Source: Lachnospiraceae bacterium (lineage in GTDB: Bacteria; Bacillota; Clostridia; Lachnospirales; Lachnospiraceae). From it: 46,499 bases of DNA. Under the pieces are notes generated by a model that searched no databases, had not been told where the DNA came from, and saw only the letters and a list, made by a program, of their open reading frames with translations. The DNA is taken from positions 1 to 46,499 of the forward strand of contig JAEEQX010000009.1 in the NCBI GenBank assembly GCA_016285575.1. The letters run 5' to 3'. This document shows, piece by piece, positions 1 to 7,085 of the stretch (positions are counted from its first letter, which is position 1; the number at the start of each line of letters is the position of its first letter). The position numbers were made by a program, and so were the translations under genes.

Positions 1-497
1 TTAAATCCAAGAGACATTAACGCATCGATACATTCTTTTACAGTCTCATCATCTTCATTCGAAGATATATTAACTTCAATATCCGCTGATTCAAATGAAG
101 CAACCTTATCTTTAAGATCAATAATAATCTTTTCTGCTGACTTCGCACCAAGTCCGGGAGCCTTAGATATGGACTTAGCATCCTTAGAATTAATGTAAGC
201 CACCAATTCAGGTATCGTAAAGAACGATAATACACTCATACCAAGCTTAGGACCAATCGAATTAACACCAATCAAAAGTTTAAAGAAATCAAGTTCTTCG
301 AGCGTTAAGAAGCCAAATAAAGAAATGTCATCTTCTTTAACACTGGTGTATGTATAGAGCTTTACTTCTTCAGTCTCTCCCAGAAGTTCTGTGTAAGTCT
401 TTTCTGATATATTAACAAGATATCCGACATTACCTGTATCTATGCATACCTGATTGTTTTTTATATATTCAATTGCACCTCTTACAAATCCGTACAT
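1..497 (-). CDS. ruvA: Holliday junction branch migration protein RuvA (partial, C-terminus beyond window)
   Basis: RuvA binds four-way DNA junctions as a tetramer and loads the RuvB motor during recombinational repair. The reading frame begins MYGFVRG and shows the N-terminal OB-fold. It continues through the helix-hairpin-helix region with the hallmark stretches GVNSIGPKLGMSVLS and APGLGAKSAEKIIIDLKDK. The frame runs off the left edge in the linker before the small RuvB-contacting domain III, at the sequence ECIDALMSLGF. About 165 residues are visible of a usual ~200. No strong Shine-Dalgarno sequence precedes the ATG at 497. It lies 69 bp downstream of the Gx-type membrane gene in the same direction, so it could be read from the ilvB operon or from a weak promoter in that gap. 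The identity is secure; ruvB would be expected just outside the window. Confidence 0.93.
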   Translation of the reverse strand, partial: MYGFVRGAIEYIKNNQVCIDTGNVGYLVNISEKTYTELLGETEEVKLYTYTSVKEDDISLFGFLTLEELDFFKLLIGVNSIGPKLGMSVLSFFTIPELVAYINSKDAKSISKAPGLGAKSAEKIIIDLKDKVASFESADIEVNISSNEDDETVKECIDALMSLGF

Positions 498-566
498 AAT
501 TTAAACAATTCTTTCTGATAATAATTCTTATCTAAATAAGTAATCTATTTATATTCCTTTAACGAA

Positions 567-1130
567 TTAAACCTCATCTTCCTCGTCTTCATCATCAATT
601 GATTCGACATCCAAGATATCATTTTTCTTAGCCGTAGGTTCCTTATCAAGGAATAGTTTTAACTTAGGAATAAGCGTATTGGTAATGATACCGATAACAA
701 CGCCTGTAACAATACCGAAAAGACATAGGATTGGCAGATAATATACCAATGCAACTGTTCCGGTAACAATAAAAGCTACCAAACATTGTCCCAAGTTATG
801 AAATATAGCACCTGCCACAGATACACCAATTGCAGAGAACTTACCGGACTTATACAAAATATATTCTATAACCATCGAGAATATAGCACCTGCTACAGAA
901 TACATAAGTCCATACATTGATGTAAAAAGAAGTGCTACGAGGATGATACGAACAAGATTAACGCATAATCCTTCTTTAAATCCAAACAAGTATAATGCTA
1001 ATAAGAATGCCAGATTGGCAAGTCCTATCTTGAAGCCCGGAATAGGAATTATACTTGGTATCATCAATTCGATAGCGGATAAAACTATCGCGAATGCTGT
1101 AAATAAGCCTAAAAAAGCAGTCTTTTTCAT
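567..1130 (-). CDS. Gx transporter / heptaprenyl diphosphate synthase component I-like membrane protein
   Basis: A 187-residue integral membrane protein with about five or six hydrophobic segments and a strongly acidic C-terminal tail. The stretch around residues 31-50 (PGFKIGLANLAFLLALYLFG) and the following KEG...LVRIILVALLF segment are typical of the COG4769 group. That group is annotated as HepT component I or Gx transporter and resembles ECF-transporter S components. In other Clostridia such genes often sit beside a NusG-domain-II protein and FMN-transfer or Rnf genes; here the NusG-domain-II gene is 7 bp upstream. There is almost no Shine-Dalgarno sequence before this ATG, which suggests translational coupling to the upstream gene. 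The substrate is unknown: a role in quinone or flavin supply is inference from the family's usual neighbours, not visible in the sequence. Confidence 0.78.
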   Translation of the reverse strand: MKKTAFLGLFTAFAIVLSAIELMIPSIIPIPGFKIGLANLAFLLALYLFGFKEGLCVNLVRIILVALLFTSMYGLMYSVAGAIFSMVIEYILYKSGKFSAIGVSVAGAIFHNLGQCLVAFIVTGTVALVYYLPILCLFGIVTGVVIGIITNTLIPKLKLFLDKEPTAKKNDILDVESIDDEDEEDEV

Positions 1131-1137
1131 ATCTTAA

Positions 1138-1494
1138 TTAATTGGTAACCGCATCATAAGTAACATCATTACTTTTAACGGTTACACAGAATTTATGCGG
1201 AAGACATATAATCGCATCATTAGTGTTTTCAACGAATCCTTGATTAACACAATTTTGATTGGTGCAATTACTCTCTATAACTCTAACTTTCCCATCATCA
1301 ACAAGAACGATATTGTAGCCTTCTTCGAACTCGTATCTGTAATTACCATCCTTGGATAAATCAATAGTATCAACTATCGTTCCGTTATGAGTAACCGTAG
1401 CTACATCGCCACCCTTTTTATGATTAAACAAAATAGCCAGCGAAACAAATATAACTAATACAACGAATATAAGTATTAAATCAGTTTTTTTCAT
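1138..1494 (-). CDS. NusG domain II-containing membrane-anchored protein
   Basis: A 118-residue protein with one N-terminal membrane segment (about residues 5-23) and an extracytoplasmic beta-rich domain. The domain carries the motif ESNCTNQNCVNQGFV followed by AIICLPHKFCV, which matches the NusG domain II family of small exported proteins. Those proteins are unrelated in function to the transcription factor NusG despite the domain name. The paired cysteines (CTNQNC, and C in CLPHKFC) could bind a metal or form disulfides; that is inference. Its ATG lies 3 bp after the ilvN stop codon with little Shine-Dalgarno sequence of its own, so it is probably translated by coupling. The next gene is the Gx-type membrane protein, the family's usual partner. 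Confidence 0.8.
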   Translation of the reverse strand: MKKTDLILIFVVLVIFVSLAILFNHKKGGDVATVTHNGTIVDTIDLSKDGNYRYEFEEGYNIVLVDDGKVRVIESNCTNQNCVNQGFVENTNDAIICLPHKFCVTVKSNDVTYDAVTN

Positions 1495-1497
1495 ACT

Positions 1498-1974
1498 TTA
1501 CTTACATTTCTTCATAGCCAAGACACCGGTACGTGATAATTCGACTATATTAAACTTCTTCATCATATCAATGAACTTCTCAACTCTATCGGGAGTATCG
1601 CATAGATGAAGAATCATATTGGACTCGGTAGTATCAACTATCTCAGCCTTGGTTATCTGGCATATCTCGATAATCTCACTTCTATTGGAAGCCTGATATT
1701 TAATCTTGATAAGAATAAGTTCTCTGGCTACAGCTTCTTCTTCCTTGAATGTACGAACCTTAATAACATCAAGCTTTTTATTTAGTTGTTTTTCAATCTG
1801 TTCAAGATCATGGGGTGAACCGCTCGATACGATAGTCATGTTAGATATCGTAGGATCATGAGTCTCGCCCACAGTAAGGCTTTCAATATTGTATCCTCTT
1901 CTTGCGAAAAGTGATGATACCTTACTTAACACACCAAATCTATTTTCAACAGATACAGAAAATATTCTCTTCAT
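1498..1974 (-). CDS. ilvN: Acetolactate synthase small (regulatory) subunit
   Basis: Regulatory subunit of acetohydroxyacid synthase, the first common enzyme of branched-chain amino acid synthesis. It confers valine feedback inhibition and raises activity of the large subunit. The 158 residues fit the IlvH/IlvN length of about 160. The N-terminal ACT domain is seen at residues 3-75 (FSVSVENRFGVLSKVSSLFARRGYNIESLTVG, given in part). A second ACT-like half holds the ELILIKIKYQ and RTGVLAMKK segments. The gene follows ilvB with 3 bp between stop and start, the usual ilvBN arrangement, and is followed at 3 bp by the NusG-domain-II gene. Confidence 0.93.
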   Translation of the reverse strand: MKRIFSVSVENRFGVLSKVSSLFARRGYNIESLTVGETHDPTISNMTIVSSGSPHDLEQIEKQLNKKLDVIKVRTFKEEEAVARELILIKIKYQASNRSEIIEICQITKAEIVDTTESNMILHLCDTPDRVEKFIDMMKKFNIVELSRTGVLAMKKCK

Positions 1975-1977
1975 ACA

Positions 1978-3600
1978 TTAACCTGCCGTTGTAAAAGCAT
2001 CTCTGTCTACATTGAGTTCCAGGATACGAGTATCATCTCCATCAAGTAGCCAATCTATGCACTTCTCAGTCTCTTTATAGGACTTGCATTCCTTGTATTC
2101 GATATCATATGCTTTGGCAATCATCTCGAACTTGGGAAGCCCATTAAGTTCATTAAAAGTATAGTTATTATTGTACTTAACATGCTGATATTCCTTTATC
2201 ATGCCAAGTGCCTTGTTATTAAAAATTACTATCTTAACATTAACGCCTTCCTGCTTAAGTGTAGATAACTCACACATAGACATCTGCATTGCACCATCAC
2301 CATTAAGTGAAATGATTCTCTTATTAGGATTACCTATCTTGGCACCGATTGCTGCAGGAAGCGAAAAGCCCATACATCCGAATCCACCTGATGTGATAAA
2401 ATCAGCGCCTTCGGATACAAAATTAGAACAAGCATATATCTGATTCTGACCTACATCAGTAACAATCGCAGATTCATCTTTTAATCTTGATGTTAATGAA
2501 GCAACGAATTCCTTGGGATCAACATAAAGATTAGTCTTTTCGGCCATGTTGCTCTTAGTCAATTTATATGAATTAAGTCTCTTGCACCAATCAGTAAAAT
2601 CAAAAGACTCATCAAATTCATTTAGTACTGTAAATACTTCCTTAAGATCACCAACCACAGGAATATTGGGGCCTGCATTCTTGCCAATCTCTGCAGGATC
2701 AATATCAATATGAATGAGCGTCTTATTCTTGGTGATAAGGTCGGGCTGCTTTACTGCTCTATCAGCAACTCTGGCACCTGCAACTATAAGACAATCAGCT
2801 TCATTGATAGCCTTATTAGCAAACTTGGAACCGTTATTTCCAACCATACCTATATATAAAGGATTATCGTCCTTACCTATTCCAAGGCCCATCAGAGTAG
2901 ATACAAAAGGAATATTATATTTCTTGGAAAACTCTAATATCTCATAACCTGCACCTGATAACTTAACACCGCCACCTATCATAATAATAGGACTCTTAGC
3001 CTTACCAAGTTCATTGATGATCTTTTTAATCTGAACTGAATGACCCTTTAAAGTAGGCTTATAAGTTCTAAGATTAACATTGTCAGGATACTCGAATTCA
3101 TATCCTTCCTCTAAAAGCACATCAACAGGTATATCAATGAGCACAGGACCTTTACGGCCTGTAGATGCTATATGAAATGCTTCTTTAATTACTCTGGGAA
3201 TATCTGCAGCATCTTTAACTAGATAAGAATATTTAACAAATGATTCGCATGCTCCAACAATATCAGCTTCCTGGAAAAGATCGGAACCGATATGCTCGGA
3301 CTTAACCTGACCTGTAATAGCTACAAGAGGAATACTGTCAGCAAAAGCTGTAGCAATACCTGTAATAAGGTTCGTAGCACCGGGGCCCGAAGAAGATACG
3401 CATACTCCTACTTTCCCACTGCTTCTAAAATATCCATTAGCTTCATGAGCCGCATTGACTTCATGGCGTACCAACACACCATGAATATTGGATTCTGTTA
3501 ATTTATCAAAAAAAGGACAGATAGAAACTCCCGGATATCCAAAAATAACCGATACGTTCTCCTGTTCCAATGATTTTATTACGAGAGAGGCTCCGTTCAC
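1978..3600 (-). CDS. ilvB: Acetolactate synthase large (catalytic) subunit
   Basis: Thiamine-diphosphate enzyme that condenses two pyruvates to acetolactate, or pyruvate with 2-oxobutyrate, in valine, leucine and isoleucine synthesis. The N-terminal TPP domain carries the catalytic glutamate in VRHEVNAAHEANGY. The central domain has the GGGVKLSGA stretch, and the C-terminal TPP domain has the GDGAMQMSM...FNN cofactor motif. The frame is open to an in-frame GTG at 3618, but CAGGAGG lies inside that extension, 5 bases before a second GTG at 3600. That second GTG gives the family-typical start MNGASLVIKSLEQE. I therefore place the start at 3600 (540 residues, normal length). A promoter-like pair lies at 3654-3682. 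Confidence 0.95.
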   Translation of the reverse strand: MNGASLVIKSLEQENVSVIFGYPGVSICPFFDKLTESNIHGVLVRHEVNAAHEANGYFRSSGKVGVCVSSSGPGATNLITGIATAFADSIPLVAITGQVKSEHIGSDLFQEADIVGACESFVKYSYLVKDAADIPRVIKEAFHIASTGRKGPVLIDIPVDVLLEEGYEFEYPDNVNLRTYKPTLKGHSVQIKKIINELGKAKSPIIMIGGGVKLSGAGYEILEFSKKYNIPFVSTLMGLGIGKDDNPLYIGMVGNNGSKFANKAINEADCLIVAGARVADRAVKQPDLITKNKTLIHIDIDPAEIGKNAGPNIPVVGDLKEVFTVLNEFDESFDFTDWCKRLNSYKLTKSNMAEKTNLYVDPKEFVASLTSRLKDESAIVTDVGQNQIYACSNFVSEGADFITSGGFGCMGFSLPAAIGAKIGNPNKRIISLNGDGAMQMSMCELSTLKQEGVNVKIVIFNNKALGMIKEYQHVKYNNNYTFNELNGLPKFEMIAKAYDIEYKECKSYKETEKCIDWLLDGDDTRILELNVDRDAFTTAG

Positions 3601-3653
3601 GCCATCCTCCTGATACACAATATTAGCTTATAGTTTTACCAAATACCTTATTT

Positions 3654-3682
3654 ATACTATCACAATTGCCCCTTCACTTCAA
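3654..3682 (-). promoter_or_regulatory. Predicted promoter of the ilvBN operon
   Basis: On the minus strand, TTGAAG (3677-3682) and TAGTAT (3654-3659) are separated by 17 bp. They lie about 55 bp upstream of the GTG start of ilvB. The hexamers match sigma-A consensus imperfectly, and TATAAA a few bases further is an alternative -10. No T-box or other leader structure fits in the short space before ilvB. Confidence 0.45.
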
Positions 3683-3689
3683 TTGTTTA

Positions 3690-3718
3690 TTGCCAAAAAG
3701 CACATTATATGGTATTTT
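3690..3718 (+). promoter_or_regulatory. Predicted promoter of the small lipoprotein gene
   Basis: TTGCCA (3690-3695), a 17-bp spacer and TATTTT (3713-3718) lie about 45 bp before the lipoprotein ATG. The element is back-to-back with the ilvB promoter, so the two divergent transcripts start within a few tens of bases of each other. TTGTTT (3683-3688) with TTATAT is an alternative. Confidence 0.4.
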
Positions 3719-3762
3719 TATAGATGGTTTCATACAAACTAACGGATTTTATGGAGGCTAAA

Positions 3763-4251
3763 ATGATAAAAAGGAAACTGACATGTATCCTTGCCTGTGT
3801 AAGTGCTATTGCTCTGCTTGCAGGTTGTGGCAAAGGTGCAGATTACGACGGCTACAAGAAAAGCGTCGAAAAGCTCTACGAAGATGTAGTTTCGGCTGAC
3901 GCTAAGATTAATAATATTGATTATACTTCTACTTCTTCTAAGGAGGAGTTCTTCAGTACATTAGACAAGTTAAAGAGTTCTCTTGAAGAGTTCGCCGAAG
4001 TAGATGCTCCCAAGGAATTCGACGATTGCGAATACTTGGCAGGTGAAGCAGTAAAATATATCACTTCTGCTGAAGACGATTTCCACAAAGCACTCGATAA
4101 CGATTTCGATGAGATAAGCTACAATAACGGAGTATCCAATTACAACGAAATGGTTAAATGCGTTAATTACATCGGCGATGTATTACAGAAGAAACCTGTT
4201 GATCAGACTGATGCATCTTCCGAAGAAGATGTTGTACTTGATTCCGAATAA
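3763..4251 (+). CDS. Small acidic lipoprotein of unknown function
   Basis: A 162-residue predicted lipoprotein. The N-terminus MIKRKLTCILACVSAIALLAGC is a basic-hydrophobic signal peptide ending in the lipobox LAGC, so the mature protein begins at Cys22 and is tethered to the outer face of the membrane. The rest is acidic, mostly helical (EKLYEDVVSADAKIN; DKLKSSLEEFAEVDAP) and ends in an acidic tail. An upstream in-frame ATG at 3724 exists, but GGAGG at 3753-3757 sits correctly for the ATG at 3763, which also gives the clean signal peptide. It is monocistronic and followed by two hairpins. No family is recognised. Confidence 0.8.
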   Translation: MIKRKLTCILACVSAIALLAGCGKGADYDGYKKSVEKLYEDVVSADAKINNIDYTSTSSKEEFFSTLDKLKSSLEEFAEVDAPKEFDDCEYLAGEAVKYITSAEDDFHKALDNDFDEISYNNGVSNYNEMVKCVNYIGDVLQKKPVDQTDASSEEDVVLDSE

Positions 4252-4271
4252 TTGAAAATCTAATATAAAGC

Positions 4272-4303
4272 AAAAACCGGCTTCAAATCGAAGTCGGTTT
4301 TTA
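4272..4303 (+). terminator. Intrinsic terminator after the lipoprotein gene
   Basis: A 12-bp stem (AAAACCGGCTTC pairing GAAGTCGGTTTT with one G-U) with a 5-base loop is followed by T residues, 20 bp after the lipoprotein stop codon. Confidence 0.8.
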
Positions 4304-4309
4304 TAAATC

Positions 4310-4336
4310 AAAAGCCATCCGAAGGGATGGCTTTTA
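4310..4336. terminator. Second hairpin, probable terminator for the convergent minus-strand gene
   Basis: AAAAGCCATCC and GGATGGCTTTT form a near-perfect stem with a GAAG loop and T/A runs on both sides, so it can work in either direction. It backs up the preceding plus-strand terminator and lies 53 bp downstream of the stop codon of the minus-strand DUF4870-like gene. Confidence 0.75.
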
Positions 4337-4388
4337 TATTCTTTAATTCAATTCTTGATATGATTCATTTAATTTATCAATTAAATAA

Positions 4389-4709
4389 TTATTCAGCCTT
4401 AATAATATGTACTCCGCCTACAACAGGGAAAACGAAAGTCTTATCCTGGCAAGCATTGATGAAACCGATGAGCATACATACAGCACCAAACATTGCCCAA
4501 CATAATACTAAAAGGTAGAGAATAAATCCTAAAACAGGAATTATTAAAAATATAGAGCCAACAATCAAGGGAGCACCAAAGAAAATAAGATAGTTAAGGC
4601 AGTTGTTCATATGCTGAACAGACTTCTCATCCTTTGTACCAGCAGCCACTGCAACAATAAATCCAACGATAGTAAGGTAAGATACGATACCTGTAGTTTT
4701 TGAATCCAT
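4389..4709 (-). CDS. DUF4870-like small membrane protein
   Basis: A 106-residue protein with three hydrophobic segments. The internal pattern (segment, then SVQHMNNCLNYLIFFG, then LGFILYLLVLCWAMFG and IGFINACQDK) resembles DUF4870/Tic20-like small membrane proteins. The function of that family is unknown. The frame is open from an upstream ATG at 4721, but TTGGAGG lies 5 bases before the ATG at 4709, so the protein starts MDSKTTGIVSY. It is paralogous in layout to the neighbouring 81-residue gene (both end in a short hydrophobic segment plus F-GG--HIIK or FGGITVIK). A strong hairpin separates the two genes, and no clear promoter of its own was found. Confidence 0.7.
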   Translation of the reverse strand: MDSKTTGIVSYLTIVGFIVAVAAGTKDEKSVQHMNNCLNYLIFFGAPLIVGSIFLIIPVLGFILYLLVLCWAMFGAVCMLIGFINACQDKTFVFPVVGGVHIIKAE

Positions 4710-4752
4710 AAAGTCCTCCAAATATTAAAAAATTAAAATACTCTTTTTCCTC

Positions 4753-4791
4753 AAAAAAGAAGCATTAAATTTTCATTTAATGCTTCTTTTT
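4753..4791 (-). terminator. Strong intrinsic terminator between the two DUF4870-like genes
   Basis: A perfect stem of about 15 bp (AAAAGAAGCATTAAA pairing TTTAATGCTTCTTTT) with a 6-8 base loop and a T run on the minus strand, 24 bp past the stop codon of the 81-residue gene. Confidence 0.85.
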
Positions 4792-4814
4792 GAAAACATT
4801 TAATTATTCGATAA

Positions 4815-5060
4815 TTATTTGATAACTGTAATACCACCGAATAAAGGTAAGGGAGTCTCATCTTCCTGGATAGCCTTAATAAGTCCCCAAATGCAGAATA
4901 CTAATCCTACAATGTTGATAACAGGGATGCATGCTAAGATTGAAGGAACAAGACCCTGGTTAAGATACTGCTTTGCACCTTCCTTATCACCAGCTAAGAA
5001 GCCGATAAGCCAGAAAATGATACCTAAATTAGCAAAAATAGCTGTAACCTTTTTGTTCAT
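4815..5060 (-). CDS. DUF4870-like small membrane protein (81 residues)
   Basis: An 81-residue protein with three hydrophobic segments. It begins MNKKVTAIFANLGIIFWLIGFLAGDKEGAKQYLNQG (given in part), and the GDKEGAKQYLNQGL stretch matches the conserved loop of DUF4870-type proteins. AAAGGAG is correctly placed before the ATG. It has a near-consensus promoter at 5127-5155 and its own terminator, so it appears to be expressed as a short monocistronic message. The function is unknown; the compact size and the tandem paralogue suggest a small envelope protein. Confidence 0.75.
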   Translation of the reverse strand: MNKKVTAIFANLGIIFWLIGFLAGDKEGAKQYLNQGLVPSILACIPVINIVGLVFCIWGLIKAIQEDETPLPLFGGITVIK

Positions 5061-5126
5061 ACCAAAAATCTCCTTTTAAACTTAATATTGTTTGTTATAA
5101 ATTTGTGTTATAAAACAACTATAACT

Positions 5127-5155
5127 ACTATAACTTGTATATATATGTCTGTCAA
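5127..5155 (-). promoter_or_regulatory. Near-consensus sigma-A promoter for the 81-residue membrane protein
   Basis: Minus-strand TTGACA (5150-5155), exactly 17 bp, then TATAGT (5127-5132). This is the closest match to vegetative consensus seen in the window, about 70 bp before the ATG at 5060. Confidence 0.75.
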
Positions 5156-5202
5156 GGCATTATTCTAAATTAATTAACAAAAAGTTAATATTTTTTGTTG
5201 AT

Positions 5203-6213
5203 TTAGAACTTACCTGCATCAGCAGCTTCCTGTACAGCAACTGCTGTAGAAACAGTCATACCAACCATAGGGTTGTTACCAGCGCCGATAAGACCCATCA
5301 TCTCAACGTGTGCAGGAACTGATGAAGAACCAGCGAACTGAGCGTCTGAGTGCATACGACCCATAGTATCTGTCATACCGTATGAAGCAGGACCTGCAGC
5401 CATGTTATCGGGATGAAGTGTACGTCCTGTACCACCACCTGATGCAACTGAGAAGTACTTCTTACCCTGCTCGATACATTCTTTCTTGTATGTACCTGCA
5501 ACGGGATGCTGGAATCTTGTAGGGTTAGTTGAGTTACCTGTGATAGATACGTCAACGCCTTCCTTGTGCATGATTGCAACACCTTCGCATACGTCGTTAG
5601 CGCCATAGCAGTTAACCTTAGCTCTAAGACCTTCTGAATAAGCGATTCTGTTAACTTCTTTTACTGTGTTTGTATAAGGATCATACTCTGTCTCAACAAA
5701 AGTAAATCCGTTAATTCTTGAAATGATCTGTGCTGCATCTTTGCCAAGACCGTTAAGGATAACACGAAGAGGTTTCTTACGAACCTTGTTAGCCTTCTCT
5801 GCGATACCGATAGCACCTTCTGCAGCTGCGAATGATTCATGTCCAGCGAGGAATGCGAAACACTCTGTCTCTTCCTCAAGTAACATCTTACCTAAGTTAC
5901 CGTGTCCTAAACCAACCTTACGTGTATCAGCAACTGATCCGGGAATACAGAAAGCCTGTAAACCTTCACCGATAGCTGCAGCAGCGTCAGCAGCACGACG
6001 GCAATTCTTCTTAATAGCGATAGCAGCGCCTACTGTGTAAGCCCACTTAGCATTTTCAAAACAAATAGGCTGAATGCCTTCGATTAAATGATAAACATCA
6101 AGACCTGCATCCTTTGTGATCTTTTCAGCTTCTTCAAGGGAAGAAATTCCATAGCTTGCAAGAACTTTTTCAATCTGAGGGATACGTCTTTCATATGATT
6201 CAAATAAAGCCAT
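5203..6213 (-). CDS. GGGtGRT protein (uncharacterised family)
   Basis: A 336-residue soluble protein bearing the family signature GGGTGRT (residues 259-265) followed by LHPDNMAAGP, SSSVPAHVEMMGLIGAGNNPM and a C-terminal Ala-rich helix. It matches the family known only by this motif, found in many anaerobic Firmicutes and Bacteroidetes. Other notable stretches are a Gly/His-rich VGLGHGNLGKMLL near residue 100, GHESFAAAEGAIGIAEKA, and several conserved-looking cysteines (LQAFCIPG, VNCYGANDVCEG). There is no signal peptide. AGGAGG precedes the ATG, and the gene lies 17 bp after the NifU-like scaffold gene, so the two form an operon. The function is unknown; an activity needing an iron-sulfur cluster, or a role in delivering one, is inference from the partner gene. 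Confidence 0.85.
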   Translation of the reverse strand: MALFESYERRIPQIEKVLASYGISSLEEAEKITKDAGLDVYHLIEGIQPICFENAKWAYTVGAAIAIKKNCRRAADAAAAIGEGLQAFCIPGSVADTRKVGLGHGNLGKMLLEEETECFAFLAGHESFAAAEGAIGIAEKANKVRKKPLRVILNGLGKDAAQIISRINGFTFVETEYDPYTNTVKEVNRIAYSEGLRAKVNCYGANDVCEGVAIMHKEGVDVSITGNSTNPTRFQHPVAGTYKKECIEQGKKYFSVASGGGTGRTLHPDNMAAGPASYGMTDTMGRMHSDAQFAGSSSVPAHVEMMGLIGAGNNPMVGMTVSTAVAVQEAADAGKF

Positions 6214-6230
6214 TTCTTTTTCCTCCTAAA

Positions 6231-6923
6231 TTATTCTTTTCTGGGATCGATGATCTTAACAGCATCTGCAACACGTCCGTACTGTCCGCTTGCTTTCTCG
6301 TATGCTGTAGCTGCATCGTCACCCTTCTTCATGAAGTCTGTCATCTTACCAAAGTTAACGAACTTGTAACCGATAATCTGATCATCCTTGTCAAGAGCGA
6401 TACCTGTAACATAGCCTTCAGCCATCTCAAGGTAACGAGGTCCCTTCTTAAGAGTACCGTACATTGTACCAACCTGAGAACGAAGTCCCTTACCAAGATC
6501 CTCAAGACCTGCACCGATAGCAAGTCCGTCTTCTGAGAATGCAGACTGTGATCTACCGTAAACGATCTGTAAGAATAACTCTCTCATTGCTGTATTGATA
6601 GCATCGCAAACAAGGTCTGTATTTAATGCTTCAAGAACAGTTCTTCCGGGAAGAATCTCAGCTGCCATAGCTGCTGAATGTGTCATACCTGAGCAACCGA
6701 TTGTCTCAACCAATGCTTCCTGGATGATACCTTCTTTAACGTTAAGTGTAAGTTTACATGCGCCCTGCTGAGGAGCACACCAGCCGATACCATGTGTTAA
6801 GCCGGAGATATCTTTTACTTCTTTGGCTTTTACCCACTTTGCTTCTTCGGGAATCGGTGCACAACCATGATTCACGCCCTGAGCAACGGTACACATTTCT
6901 TCAACTTCTTTTGAATAAATCAT
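6231..6923 (-). CDS. NifU-like iron-sulfur cluster assembly scaffold protein
   Basis: A 230-residue protein whose residues 50-120 resemble the NifU/IscU N-terminal scaffold. It has Cys49 and Cys56 in GWCAPQQGAC, Cys77 in TIGCSGMTHSAAMAAEILPG, and Cys106 in LVCDAINTAM. The GCSG...SAAMAAEILPG segment corresponds to the GCGSAIASSS...LIKG segment of IscU/NifU. Two further cysteines lie near the N-terminus (Cys11, Cys21). The C-terminal half (about residues 130-230) has no assignment I recognise and is longer than a plain IscU. It is the first gene of a two-gene operon with the GGGtGRT protein, an association seen across anaerobes. It is probably a dedicated scaffold rather than the general housekeeping one, because no cysteine desulfurase is nearby. 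Confidence 0.8.
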   Translation of the reverse strand: MIYSKEVEEMCTVAQGVNHGCAPIPEEAKWVKAKEVKDISGLTHGIGWCAPQQGACKLTLNVKEGIIQEALVETIGCSGMTHSAAMAAEILPGRTVLEALNTDLVCDAINTAMRELFLQIVYGRSQSAFSEDGLAIGAGLEDLGKGLRSQVGTMYGTLKKGPRYLEMAEGYVTGIALDKDDQIIGYKFVNFGKMTDFMKKGDDAATAYEKASGQYGRVADAVKIIDPRKE

Positions 6924-6992
6924 GTGAAAAATCTCCTTTCAAGAATTAATTTAAAAAATAATCCGCAACAACTATTTTCGCACAAAAACATA

Positions 6993-7045
6993 AAAAAATC
7001 TACTGAAATGTTAATTAATTATCAAATTCTTTCAGTAGATTTTTC
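6993..7045 (-). terminator. Intrinsic terminator after the beta-helix protein gene
   Basis: A 15-16 bp stem (AAAAATCTACTGAAA pairing TTTCAGTAGATTTTT) with a loop of about 21 bases and T residues on the minus strand, about 40 bp past the stop at 7086. It ends the asd-topB cluster and separates it from the NifU-like operon. Confidence 0.75.
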
Positions 7046-7085
7046 CATTTTTCACAATATTGATTTACATAACTATTTTTTCGTT

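Noticed and set aside
38..235. A 65-codon minus-strand frame at the left edge
   Set aside because: It is out of frame within ruvA, whose own frame shows clear RuvA motifs.
3601..3762. Possible T-box or leucine attenuator before ilvB
   Set aside because: The interval is too short, with no T-box sequence and no terminator-antiterminator pair on the minus strand.
5171..5195. ATTAAC/GTTAAT hairpin after the GGGtGRT gene
   Set aside because: It is a weak AT-only stem with a poor T run. It may end the operon, but support is too thin to list as a terminator.
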